Positions 25,697 through 32,915 are shown, counted from the first letter of the stretch. The stretch: 32,915 nucleotides of DNA from an uncultured bacterium (GCA_900553895.1 USFB01000023.1:1-32915); one strand, 5' to 3'. Notes: a model not told the origin generated them from the letters alone. Numbers and translations are program-made.

Positions 25697-25723
25697 TTGA
25701 ACAATTTTAACTTCTTTTTCGTT
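25697..25723 (+). promoter_or_regulatory. Possible ECF sigma-type promoter of the anti-sigma operon
   Basis: TTGAAC (25697-25702) and CGTT (25720-25723) with 17 bases between resemble ECF promoters (GAAC-type -35 and CGT-type -10). TATACT overlaps at 25723-25728 but is 20 bases from any -35, which is poor for sigma-70. This suggests autoregulation by the encoded sigma factor. Confidence 0.4.
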
Positions 25724-25747
25724 ATACTGATATAAGAGGTAAAACAA

Positions 25748-26095
25748 ATGGATAATAAATGCACGAAATACGAAGGATTATTTGTTTTTTCTGACGATGA
25801 AACTTTAAAAAAGCACATTGAAGAATGTGACGAATGTCGTAAAGAAGCTGAAAAAATGGAAAAAGTTTCAGACTTATTGGACGAAGTAAAGTTTTATTAT
25901 CACGCAAAAAATAAAAAACGTCCAAAATTTAGAGTTGCTTGCGCTATATTATTGTTGTTATTCTCTACGCTAACAGCAGGGATTGTTGTTTCAAATGATG
26001 ACATCTTAGATTCTCTAAAATACGGCGACACATTGTCTGCAGAAGATTTAGGCTTTCCTGTCGATTCATACGGTCTTTTAATGGTGGATGAATGA
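25748..26095 (+). CDS. Membrane anti-sigma factor with ZAS zinc finger
   Basis: 115 residues. The cytoplasmic N-terminus has His23, Cys27 and Cys30 spaced H-x3-C-x2-C (KKHIEECDECRK), the zinc-binding anti-sigma (ZAS) signature, plus an extra Cys5. One membrane segment spans about 62-82 (ACAILLLLFSTLTAGIVVS), and about 33 residues lie outside (DSLKYGDTLSAEDLGFPVD...). ZAS proteins hold an ECF sigma factor at the membrane until a signal releases it. The stop overlaps the sigma gene by 4 bases (ATGA). Placing the anti-sigma before the sigma gene is less common than the reverse. RBS: AGAGG. Confidence 0.85.
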   Translation: MDNKCTKYEGLFVFSDDETLKKHIEECDECRKEAEKMEKVSDLLDEVKFYYHAKNKKRPKFRVACAILLLLFSTLTAGIVVSNDDILDSLKYGDTLSAEDLGFPVDSYGLLMVDE

Positions 26096-26589
26096 ATTTC
26101 AACGAAATAATTAATGCAAACAAACAAAACATTAAAAATATAATAAAACTAATAACAAAACAAGAAAACGAAGATATTGAGCAAGAGGTTTATATCAAGC
26201 TTTGGAAAAATGCCGATAAGTATGAAGAACGAGGCTCTCTAAAAAGCTGGGTAAATACAATTGCCAAAAATACATCTAAAGACTATCTGAAATCAGCGGT
26301 TGTAAAAAATGAGCAAAACTCAACTTCTGATGATTTAGTCGTGTGTAACATTAAAGATAAAAAGCGTTCACCTGAAGATTGCGTTATAGTAAACGAAAGA
26401 CAAAAGAGAATCATTAAAGCTGTAGATAATTTAAAACCGAAGTTTCGAGAAGTCATTATGCTTTGCGAAATATACGGTTATACGTACAAAGAAGCTTCAA
26501 AAAAATTAAATTGTCCGATTGGTACTATAAAATCAAGAATTTATAACGCAAAAAAAGAATTAGCAGAAGTTTTACAAGATTTATTATAA
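26092..26589 (+). CDS. ECF-family RNA polymerase sigma factor
   Basis: 165 residues, the size of an ECF sigma factor with only regions 2 and 4. Region 2 covers about 10-70 (EQEVYIKLWKNADKYEERGSL then SWVNTIAKN). Region 4 covers about 105-162 (LKPKFREVIMLCEIYGYTYKEA, then NCPIGTIKSRIYNAKKEL, the helix-turn-helix). The linker is short and charged. The gene overlaps the anti-sigma gene and lies 14 bases before a periplasmic LTxxQ protein, so the three form one unit. The likely inducer is envelope stress. Confidence 0.95.
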   Translation: MNFNEIINANKQNIKNIIKLITKQENEDIEQEVYIKLWKNADKYEERGSLKSWVNTIAKNTSKDYLKSAVVKNEQNSTSDDLVVCNIKDKKRSPEDCVIVNERQKRIIKAVDNLKPKFREVIMLCEIYGYTYKEASKKLNCPIGTIKSRIYNAKKELAEVLQDLL

Positions 26590-26603
26590 AAAGAGAGGTA
26601 AAA

Positions 26604-27119
26604 ATGAAAAAATTAGTAATTTTAGCTTGCGCATTATGTTTAATGTCTACAGCGGTTTTTGCCGGTGAAGAATTCAAACGACCGGATTATAAAAATCCAC
26701 CTTCAAGAGAAGAAATGATTAAAATGAGGAAAGCTAGAGAAGCTGCTTTTGAACAAAAATTAGGTCTAACAGAGGCTCAAAAGGCAAAAGCAAAAGAAAT
26801 TCGCAAAAAAGGTCATAAAGAAATGAAACCGATTATGGATAAAATCAAAGACAAACGTAAAGAAGCAGAAATGGTTAAGATGTCAAGAATTGCAGGTTGG
26901 GTTCAAGAAGAAAGATTAAATGCGATTGATAAAGACATCAGAAACTTAGAAAAGAAAGCTAATGTAATTCGCAAAAAGAACATGAAAGAATTTGAGTCAA
27001 TTTTGACAAAAGACCAAAAGAAAATTCTTGAAAAGATGAAAAAAGAAGGCAGACAAAAATTCGAAGCAGGACAAAGGCCTTGTCCCGAAGAAAACAATCC
27101 GCCGGAAATTGCTAAATAA
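26604..27119 (+). CDS. Spy/CpxP-like periplasmic LTxxQ protein
   Basis: 171 residues. Signal peptide MKKLVILACALCLMSTAVFA. The mature part is all-helical, highly charged and Lys/Glu-rich, with two LTxxQ-type motifs: LTEAQ (55-59) and LTKDQ (134-138). This is the hallmark of the Spy/CpxP/ZraP group of periplasmic chaperones and sensors; in the CnrYXH system a similar protein (CnrX) senses metal for an ECF sigma factor. It is the third gene after an anti-sigma and a sigma gene, so it is either the sensor or the effector of the module. AAGAGAGG is upstream, and a terminator follows. Confidence 0.8.
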   Translation: MKKLVILACALCLMSTAVFAGEEFKRPDYKNPPSREEMIKMRKAREAAFEQKLGLTEAQKAKAKEIRKKGHKEMKPIMDKIKDKRKEAEMVKMSRIAGWVQEERLNAIDKDIRNLEKKANVIRKKNMKEFESILTKDQKKILEKMKKEGRQKFEAGQRPCPEENNPPEIAK

Positions 27120-27125
27120 CTATAG

Positions 27126-27155
27126 AACGGTGCATCATTAGACGCACCGTTTTTG
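27126..27155 (+). terminator. Terminator of the sigma/anti-sigma/chaperone operon
   Basis: AACGGTGC (27126-27133) pairs with GCACCGTT (27144-27151) and is followed by TTTTG. Confidence 0.85.
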
Positions 27156-27181
27156 TTAGAAAATTCTGCAATCCACTTTTC

Positions 27182-27210
27182 TTTAAAAAATCATCTCTCT
27201 ATGATATAAT
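27182..27210 (+). promoter_or_regulatory. Promoter giving a leaderless mRNA
   Basis: TTTAAA (27182-27187), a 17-base spacer and TATAAT (27205-27210). The ATG at 27218 is 7 bases after the -10 box, so transcription should start at the first base of the start codon. There is no Shine-Dalgarno sequence. Confidence 0.6.
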
Positions 27211-27217
27211 TAAGACC

Positions 27218-28456
27218 ATGAAAAGAAAAATTTTAATCATAGGAAATAGTGCTAAAGAATACGCTTTAGCAAAAAAACTATCAGAAAAATACGATATATT
27301 TGTAACACCTGCAAGCGATGCAATAAAAGAATTCGCAACTTGCCTTGATATCAGAGAAAATGCATCAGCCGAAATCTTAGAATTTGTGATGGAAAACGAT
27401 ATTAATTTAACAATACCCGTTTCACTAAAAGCTTTAAAATCCAATATTGTAGAACTATTTAATCAAAATAATCAGGCGATATTCGCACCGGTTAAAAATG
27501 CATGCAAGCTTGGGTTTGATAAAGCCTTAGCTAAAAAAGTTTTATACAAATTGCGCATACCTACTCCAAAATTCGGGATTTTTGAAAAACAAAACATGGT
27601 AATGGATTACATCAAAAATTTAAAAAATCCGTTTGTAATCAAAACTGATGATTCAAACAGCGCAACAGTTTTTACAAATTTTCAAACAGCTAAAACGCTT
27701 GTTGAATCTTTGTTTATAGAAAAAAATAAACGAGTTATTATCGAAGATTATATCTATGGTACACCATTTTCTTTTTATACAATAACAGACGGATACAAAG
27801 CATTGCCGATAGGATCATCCATTACTTACAAGCACTCTTTGGAAGGAGACGGCGGGCAGCTTACAAACGGAATGGGAGCGTGTTCTCCAAACTATAAGCT
27901 TACGCTTGAGCAAGAATACTACCTGATGGATAACGTAATCTACCCAACGCTTGATTATTGTGAAATAGAAGGCAATCCATACTTGGGTATTCTAGGTGTC
28001 AACGGCATTTTGACAGAAGATGGAAGAATTTTCGTCTTAGGTTGGCAATCATTTATGCAGGATTGCGACGCCACTGCTGTTTTAGATGTTCTGGATGAGG
28101 ATTTGTACGAATTATTCAAATCTTGTGTTGTTGGTTCATTCAGCGATGAAATTGAAGAAATTAATTTGTTCAACAAATACGCTTCTTCTTTGGTTTTAAC
28201 TTGCAAAAACAAAGAAAATACCGAAAATGCGATTCTTGGTTTAGACAATTTGAACGAAGAAACAAAAATTACTTTCTATCCGAGTGTAATTAAAAACAAA
28301 TATTTAGAATTTGAAGCCACTTATGGGGCAAATATTATATTGACGACCTCAGGTGTCACTGCGTCCAAAGCGGTTGATAAAATGTATTTGGAAGCCGAAG
28401 ATATTGACTTTAAGGGTAAATCTTTCCGCAGGGATATTTGCAAATTTAAAATTTAA
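27218..28456 (+). CDS. Degenerate PurD-like ATP-grasp protein
   Basis: 412 residues, aligned throughout with phosphoribosylamine-glycine ligase (PurD): KILIIGNSAKEYALAKKL at the N-terminus, IPTPKFG, IEDYIYGTPFSF, the GDGGQLTNGMGACSP block (cf. GPNTGGMGAYSP), and the FRRDI end (403-407). The metal-binding EFNxRFGDPE motif is replaced at 273-285 by VLGWQSFMQDCDA, losing the Glu and Asn ligands and the Arg. The ADGLAAGKG loop is also replaced by TDDSNSATVF (143-152). Standard PurD activity is thus doubtful. A true purD may lie elsewhere. It may carry out a related amide or peptide ligation, or be regulatory. Confidence 0.8.
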   Translation: MKRKILIIGNSAKEYALAKKLSEKYDIFVTPASDAIKEFATCLDIRENASAEILEFVMENDINLTIPVSLKALKSNIVELFNQNNQAIFAPVKNACKLGFDKALAKKVLYKLRIPTPKFGIFEKQNMVMDYIKNLKNPFVIKTDDSNSATVFTNFQTAKTLVESLFIEKNKRVIIEDYIYGTPFSFYTITDGYKALPIGSSITYKHSLEGDGGQLTNGMGACSPNYKLTLEQEYYLMDNVIYPTLDYCEIEGNPYLGILGVNGILTEDGRIFVLGWQSFMQDCDATAVLDVLDEDLYELFKSCVVGSFSDEIEEINLFNKYASSLVLTCKNKENTENAILGLDNLNEETKITFYPSVIKNKYLEFEATYGANIILTTSGVTASKAVDKMYLEAEDIDFKGKSFRRDICKFKI

Positions 28457-28572
28457 CTTTACAAAACTTCACAATAGAGAACAAAAAAGGCAATTTTTTA
28501 AATCTTAAATACTTTATATATATGTAATAAGTAAATAAAGTATAAAAAAGATAAAAAAAAGGAGTACCAATT

Positions 28573-28761
28573 ATGGCAAGAGTATTAATTTCAATGCCTG
28601 AAAGCTTTTTAGGCAAGATTGATGAAGTAGCTGAAAACGAAAGCAGATCACGTTCCGAACTTATTCGTGAAGCACTTAGAAGCTACATCACAAGATCACA
28701 AGTTCGTCAGAATACTTTAGCAGATAAAAATGCTAGAATTCTTGAGGCACTACTAGATTAG
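28573..28761 (+). CDS. Ribbon-helix-helix transcription regulator (CopG/Arc-like)
   Basis: 62 residues. The N-terminus ARVLISMPESFLGKIDEVA is the beta strand and first helix, and SRSRSELIREALRSYI is the second helix of a ribbon-helix-helix DNA-binding fold; the conserved SRSE.IREAL motif is plain. The C-terminal tail (about 17 residues) is polar and ends in LLD. Such proteins act as repressors or antitoxins; no toxin gene is adjacent. A strong AAAGGAG lies upstream, and the transcript should end at 28869-28898. Confidence 0.9.
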   Translation: MARVLISMPESFLGKIDEVAENESRSRSELIREALRSYITRSQVRQNTLADKNARILEALLD

Positions 28762-28769
28762 GGGCAGGA

Positions 28770-28796
28770 AATGGGGAAAACTTCCCCATTGGGGAA
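28770..28796 (+). promoter_or_regulatory. Alternative hairpin element in the 3' region of the RHH gene
   Basis: AATGGGGAA (28770-28778) pairs with TTCCCCATT (28782-28790), and the same TTCCCC can also pair with GGGGAA at 28791-28796. The two stems are mutually exclusive. There is no T tract, so it is not a terminator. Confidence 0.4.
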
Positions 28797-28868
28797 TTTA
28801 AGGATTAACGAGGAAAACACGAGAAAAAATTAAGAACAGAGTAAAATTTAAAAAGAAAAAACAACCAT

Positions 28869-28898
28869 AGGAATTCTAAACTGAATTCCTTTTTTTTT
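28869..28898 (+). terminator. Terminator after the RHH regulator
   Basis: AGGAATTC (28869-28876) pairs with GAATTCCT (28883-28890), followed by eight T. Confidence 0.85.
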
Positions 28899-28908
28899 GC
28901 TTTAAAAC

Positions 28909-28937
28909 TTGAGCTGTAATTTTATTCAGAGTATAAT
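28909..28937 (+). promoter_or_regulatory. Promoter giving a leaderless or near-leaderless mRNA
   Basis: TTGAGC (28909-28914), a 17-base spacer and TATAAT (28932-28937). The ATG at 28947 is 9 bases after the -10 box, leaving room for at most a few leader bases, and no Shine-Dalgarno sequence. Confidence 0.65.
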
Positions 28938-28946
28938 ATTTGCGAA

Positions 28947-29291
28947 ATGTACGATAAATTATTTGAAGCTTTAGCCAAATCAACTTTTAGAAGTCGATTT
29001 AAGCTAAAAGATAAAGACAAGGATTATATTTCGCAAAAAGGAATTGATACAATAAAATTACACGCAAGAGATTTTATTGCAAAACGTATTGCGCCAGCAG
29101 AGATTCCTAATGACGGCAAGCAAACTCCTATGCGCGGTCATCCTGTTTTTATTGCACAACACGCAACCGCAACCTGTTGCCGTGGCTGTATAGAAAAATG
29201 GCATAAGTTCAAAAAAGGTGTTGAATTAAATCAAAAACAGCAGGAATATTTAGTAGAAGTTATTATGGAATGGATAAAACGCAATGGCTGA
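28947..29291 (+). CDS. DUF4186-family protein
   Basis: 114 residues. The core HPVFIAQHATATCCRGCIEKWH carries two histidines (65, 72), three cysteines (77, 78, 81) and His86, a possible metal site; this matches the DUF4186 family as I remember it, of unknown function. The start has a promoter immediately upstream and no ribosome binding site. It overlaps ybaK by 8 bases, so the two are one operon. Confidence 0.85.
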   Translation: MYDKLFEALAKSTFRSRFKLKDKDKDYISQKGIDTIKLHARDFIAKRIAPAEIPNDGKQTPMRGHPVFIAQHATATCCRGCIEKWHKFKKGVELNQKQQEYLVEVIMEWIKRNG

Positions 29292-29763
29292 ATTTAAAAC
29301 AAATGTTATGCGAATGCTTGATAAGGCTAAAGTAAATTATAAACATTATACTTACGCAGAAACGGACGCAATAAGCGGAATAGAAGTTGCAGCTGTATTA
29401 AAGCAAAATCCTCTGCAAGTCTTCAAAACCCTTGTTACCTTAGGGAAATCCGGTCAGCATTACGTATTTTTAATTCCAGTAGAAAAAGAATTGGATTTAA
29501 AGAAAGCCGCGCACGCAGTTGGAGAAAAGTCTGTTGAAATGCTCAAATCAAAAGAGCTTTTGCCGTTAACCGGGTATATTCACGGCGGATGCTCTCCGAT
29601 TGGTATGAAAAAATTTTTCAAAACAACGATAGATTCTTCAGCAAAAAATTTTAATACAATAATTTTTTCTGCAGGAAAAATCGGCTATCAGGTTGAAATG
29701 AGTTTGGATGAATTGAGTAAAGTTATAAGATTTGAACTTAGTGAGATTGCTTTCCAAGCTTAA
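29284..29763 (+). CDS. ybaK: YbaK/EbsC-family aminoacyl-tRNA deacylase
   Basis: 159 residues, the normal size. It edits misacylated Cys-tRNA(Pro) and related tRNAs in trans. Visible features are VFKTLVTLG (the conserved Lys is at 48), HYVFLIPVEKELDLKKAA, and GYIHGGCSPIG near residues 98-108, the conserved GG.SPxG loop. It overlaps the upstream DUF4186 gene by 8 bases and the convergent gene at 29738 by 26 bases. Translation is probably coupled to the DUF4186 gene, since no strong ribosome binding site is seen. Confidence 0.93.
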   Translation: MAEFKTNVMRMLDKAKVNYKHYTYAETDAISGIEVAAVLKQNPLQVFKTLVTLGKSGQHYVFLIPVEKELDLKKAAHAVGEKSVEMLKSKELLPLTGYIHGGCSPIGMKKFFKTTIDSSAKNFNTIIFSAGKIGYQVEMSLDELSKVIRFELSEIAFQA

Positions 29764-30175
29764 TTTCATTATTTTTGATCTTCATATATCTTTCACATTG
29801 GCGCACTCTGTCATAGCCCAGCATAATTCCAAGCATAAAATCCTGCTCCGGAGTGAGTTCATTAAGCTTTGTATTTTTAAAAGATTTTACAACGTCGACA
29901 CACTCCTTTGCACCAAAATAAACATTGATTTTATCTTGTGCAATGTCGTGTATTACGTAATCAATATTTTCTTTATTTAAACGCTCAGAAATAGATGTTT
30001 TATACTTTGATTTTTCTGTTGTTAAAATAAGGTTTCTAATCCCCTTTTTATATTCATAAATATGGTGATGAAAAACTCTTAAATCTGCGATTTCTTCTGT
30101 CAGTTGCGGAGCTTTTCTTAAACCTTTTGCTTTAAAATTAGGATTTTGATAAGCTTGAATGTTGTATATTTGCAT
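29738..30175 (-). CDS. DUF2023-family protein with N-terminal extension
   Basis: 145 residues. The family core begins at about residue 32: LRVFHHHIYEYKKGIRNLIL, then KENIDYVIHDIAQDKINVYFG, ELTPEQDFMLGIMLGYDR and CERYM. Function unknown in the family. Ahead of it lie 31 residues (MQIYNIQAYQNPNFKAKGL...) that the family lacks. The longer start is supported by AAGGAA 9 bases upstream. Its end overlaps ybaK by 26 bases on the other strand. It starts 20 bases after the M16 protease gene and is probably in its operon. Confidence 0.85.
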   Translation of the reverse strand: MQIYNIQAYQNPNFKAKGLRKAPQLTEEIADLRVFHHHIYEYKKGIRNLILTTEKSKYKTSISERLNKENIDYVIHDIAQDKINVYFGAKECVDVVKSFKNTKLNELTPEQDFMLGIMLGYDRVRQCERYMKIKNNEIKLGKQSH

Positions 30176-30195
30176 AAAAGAATTTCCTTATTTTA

Positions 30196-32766
30196 TTATT
30201 TAACATCTGACTGGACATAAATATTATTAAAATATTTATTAGCTACACTAATAATATCAGAAGCAGTAACTTCATCAATCATTTTTGTATAATCATCCAA
30301 AAAGTCATAACCAAATCCGTAAGCTTCAAACAATCCGATATTGGAAGCTTTTTCTGAATTAGTTTCCATAGCAATTACAAAACTGCCTTTCAAGCGGTCT
30401 TTAGCGTCCTGTAATTCACTATCAGAAACAAATTCCATTTTTAATTTGTTCATTTCCTTTAGAATTTGTTTTCTTGAATAATCTAAAGTATCAGGATTTG
30501 TGCCAATATAAGCCATAAATACACCACCTAACATTTTAGGTGAATAACTTGTGCCAAGCTGATAAGCAAGTCCATCTTTTTCACGCAAGTTTTTAAATAA
30601 ACGAGAGCTCATACCTGAACCCATAATTGTGTTTATAACTTTTAGAGTTACAAAATCTTTTTTGTTGCTAACTCCTGCTGTTTGCCAACCGATAAACAAC
30701 CAAGAAGTTTGCAAGTCTTTAATTGTTTGAGAAAGTGTTTTTGGCGCGGTTAATTTTGTTACATTAAATTTTGAAAACTCAACTTTATTCAAATTCTTAT
30801 TAGGTAACATTGAACCAAACGCGTCTATCATTTTATCAGAATCAACATTTCCGTTAATTGATACAATAACGTTTTTAGCGTCTAAAATATTGTTATAATA
30901 TCTTACAACATCTTCTCTTTGTACGCTCGGTAAAGTTTTTTCTAATATTTTATTTGAATGTGAATAAACACTGTTTTCGAAAATTACTGTTTTGAAGTTT
31001 TCTAACGCAATATTCATTGGAACATCGCGTCTTTGTTTAATTTTTGCTAATATTTCAGAACGTTTTTTCTCTAATTCATAATCATCAAAAATCGCATTAT
31101 TTAAAACTTCGTCTAAAATATCAAGAGTTTTATCTATCTGTGCAGTTGTTGTTTGAATATTAATTACAAAATAATCCTCACTGCAATTTGCATCAATTTC
31201 TATTCCGTTTTCGTCAAGAATTTGTGCAAGTTCTTGCGCTGAATATTTTTTTGTACCTTTTAAAAGAGTATTAGCAACTAAAGTACCTTCTCCTGTTACT
31301 TTTTCTAAAAATTCTCCACCACGCGCAATAATACTTATTGCTATGATGTCATTATTTTTGTTTTCATTAATCAAGAGGGTTGAACCATTGTCAACCGTAT
31401 ATTTTATAGTTCCATTGTGTTCGGAAACTTTTGTCGCGCTATGTTTTACTTCCGCTTTCACATTACTAACTTTTTTCAAATTTTCAGGTAAAACTATTGA
31501 AACCGCGCTTTTGTTGACGCCCAAATATTTATTCGCAGCGGCTTTAACTTCTTCTGCTGTAACTTTTTTTACACATTCGACATAATTGTCATACAAAGCA
31601 GAACTATTTGTTAAAGCCATAATGTAACCGAGTTCTGAAGTTATATTAGAAGTTGATTCTCTTGAATAATAGGTATCTTGAATAATCATATTTTTTGCAC
31701 GGTTAAGTTCTTCATCAGTGATTCCGTATTTCTGAATATTTTTCACTTCTTCGAAAATAGCTTTTTCCAATTTGTCTAAACAAGTCGGCGTAAAGTTTGC
31801 CGTAATATAAAATATGCCGTCATCTCTAAAACTTCCGTTTGAAGCCGATATTGAATAAGCAAGGCCTCTTTGTTCTTTTATGTCACGATAAAGTCTTGAA
31901 GATTTTCCACCACCTAGGACTTCTGATAAAACATCAAGAGCAAATGTATCTTTATCAGAAATATTAACACCGCGGAAACCAATCATCATGTAGCCTGATT
32001 GAGTATCGGCGTAATCTGTTTTACGTTTTTGTATTTGAAGTTGACCTTCTTTTCTAAAAGATTTTTTTATAGGTTTTCTGTATTCTTGATTAAAACATTG
32101 TTGAATTTTAGCAACGGCTTTTTGCGTATCAACATCACCAACAACAAGAGTCACCATATTAGATGGTGCATAGAATTTGTTAAAATAGTCTAAAATTTCT
32201 TCCCTGCGAATAGTTCCGATTATATCAGATGTACCGATAACTTTTCTTTTATATGGGTGTGTTGTGTACATCATGTCGTTTAAGTTGTCATAAACTTTTT
32301 TAGAAGGTGTGTTACCGTCTTTTGCAATTTCTTCTAACACAACTTTGCGTTCTTTTTCAAGCTCTTTACGCGGAATCTGCGGATTTAGAAGCATATCAGA
32401 ATGTAATTCCATAGCTTTATCAAAATATTCTGAAGGTATTGTTATGTAATAATGCGTAAAATCTTTACTTGTAGCAGCGTTTACGATTGCACCTTTAGAT
32501 TCCAAGATTTTATCGAATTCTCCTGTCGGATGCGCTTTTGTTCCTTTAAAAAACAAGTGTTCTAAAAAATGCGCTACGCCATTGTTTGTATCGGTTTCGT
32601 TTATTGAGCCGGTTTTTATCCAAGTGTCAATTGTAACAATCGGGTTGTTTTTAATTTCATATACAACTACGGTTTGTCCGTTTGGAAGCTTTTGTACGGT
32701 GTAGTTTGCCGCCCAAACACTTGCCGTAAAAATAAACATTATAACAACAGTAAGAATTTTCTTCAT
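30196..32766 (-). CDS. Exported M16-family zinc metalloprotease (two M16 domains)
   Basis: 856 residues. Signal peptide MKKILTVVIMFIFTASVWAA. The first M16 domain has the inverted zinc motif HFLEH (66-70) with downstream Glu146 in KVVLEEIAKD, about 76 residues away, as the family requires. The second half (about 430-850) repeats the fold without HxxEH, as in the two-domain pitrilysin-like processing peptidases. It probably degrades peptides in the periplasm or at the surface. GAGGAGAAGG precedes the start. DUF2023 follows 20 bases later. Confidence 0.95.
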   Translation of the reverse strand: MKKILTVVIMFIFTASVWAANYTVQKLPNGQTVVVYEIKNNPIVTIDTWIKTGSINETDTNNGVAHFLEHLFFKGTKAHPTGEFDKILESKGAIVNAATSKDFTHYYITIPSEYFDKAMELHSDMLLNPQIPRKELEKERKVVLEEIAKDGNTPSKKVYDNLNDMMYTTHPYKRKVIGTSDIIGTIRREEILDYFNKFYAPSNMVTLVVGDVDTQKAVAKIQQCFNQEYRKPIKKSFRKEGQLQIQKRKTDYADTQSGYMMIGFRGVNISDKDTFALDVLSEVLGGGKSSRLYRDIKEQRGLAYSISASNGSFRDDGIFYITANFTPTCLDKLEKAIFEEVKNIQKYGITDEELNRAKNMIIQDTYYSRESTSNITSELGYIMALTNSSALYDNYVECVKKVTAEEVKAAANKYLGVNKSAVSIVLPENLKKVSNVKAEVKHSATKVSEHNGTIKYTVDNGSTLLINENKNNDIIAISIIARGGEFLEKVTGEGTLVANTLLKGTKKYSAQELAQILDENGIEIDANCSEDYFVINIQTTTAQIDKTLDILDEVLNNAIFDDYELEKKRSEILAKIKQRRDVPMNIALENFKTVIFENSVYSHSNKILEKTLPSVQREDVVRYYNNILDAKNVIVSINGNVDSDKMIDAFGSMLPNKNLNKVEFSKFNVTKLTAPKTLSQTIKDLQTSWLFIGWQTAGVSNKKDFVTLKVINTIMGSGMSSRLFKNLREKDGLAYQLGTSYSPKMLGGVFMAYIGTNPDTLDYSRKQILKEMNKLKMEFVSDSELQDAKDRLKGSFVIAMETNSEKASNIGLFEAYGFGYDFLDDYTKMIDEVTASDIISVANKYFNNIYVQSDVK

Positions 32767-32872
32767 TTACCTTCTCCTCAATATCCGACTTTTATAAATA
32801 TAATAATATATTCATTAAATAATTTCTACTATCTTGTGTAACTATAAATTTCTTTTTGCAAGCTAAAAAAAA

Positions 32873-32897
32873 GTTTGCCGTTTTGAAAATGGCAAAC
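32873..32897 (-). terminator. Terminator of a minus-strand gene beyond the right edge
   Basis: GTTTGCC (32873-32879) pairs with GGCAAAC (32891-32897), extended by further A-T and G-T pairs. On the minus strand it is followed by eight T's (revcomp of 32865-32872). No gene in the window uses it. Confidence 0.75.
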
Positions 32898-32915
32898 ATT
32901 AAATAAACACGAGGA

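Noticed and set aside
1..32915. CRISPR array, transposase, prophage or toxin-antitoxin pair
   Set aside because: No repeated spacer pattern, no transposase or integrase motif; the RHH protein has no adjacent toxin-like gene.

Overview
The window is 32.9 kb of AT-rich bacterial chromosome. It holds about 30 protein genes and one tRNA, with no insertion sequence, phage gene or CRISPR array that I can see. I think it comes from a non-photosynthetic relative of the Cyanobacteria (Vampirovibrionia, formerly Melainabacteria, probably order Gastranaerophilales). This is inferred from the GyrA box region (QNRATRGKAG), the low GC content, the short N-terminal 'NPNFKA'-type extension on a small protein, and the many small lineage-restricted exported proteins. 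It is not proven by any search.

Layout. 1-643: the start of a minus-strand CmpB-type membrane protein that runs off the left edge, a possible small membrane ORF, and the gyrA promoter. 644-3178: gyrA with its terminator. 3461-5093: a minus-strand operon of an exported M48 metalloprotease and two tandem paralogous exported proteins. 5433-6473: an exported protein of unknown function. 6648-7162: tRNA-Asp and a secreted Cys-rich protein. 7276-9705: ilvC and eno. 9820-10551: an MlaE-type lipid transport permease. 10708-12782: a calpain-like cysteine protease convergent with an EF-hand protein. 12880-14972: an exported protein and a MATE efflux pump. 14950-16940: a small coiled-coil protein, maf, and a four-domain S1 protein. 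17049-19679: a very large ABC1/UbiB-type kinase-like protein. 19824-22571: a dicarboxylate/amino acid symporter and der. 22601-25412: a five-gene minus operon of TPR protein, fliW, csrA, a TPR-like protein and a coiled-coil protein. 25748-27119: anti-sigma factor, ECF sigma factor and a Spy/CpxP-like periplasmic protein. 27218-30175: a degenerate PurD-like ATP-grasp protein, a ribbon-helix-helix regulator, DUF4186, a YbaK deacylase and DUF2023. 30196-32766: an M16 protease.

Most core genes are ordinary. The more interesting material is: the envelope-stress module (ZAS anti-sigma, ECF sigma, LTxxQ protein) with an ECF-like promoter and an orphan terminator that may mark a small RNA; the calpain-like protease next to an EF-hand protein; the PurD-like protein without its metal-binding motif; three genes whose promoters lie so close to the start codon that the mRNA should be leaderless; the kinase-like protein with a roughly 430-residue N-terminal region; and a CsrA with a long tail. 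No single locus is clearly a new system. The sigma/anti-sigma/chaperone locus and the protease/EF-hand pair are the best candidates.
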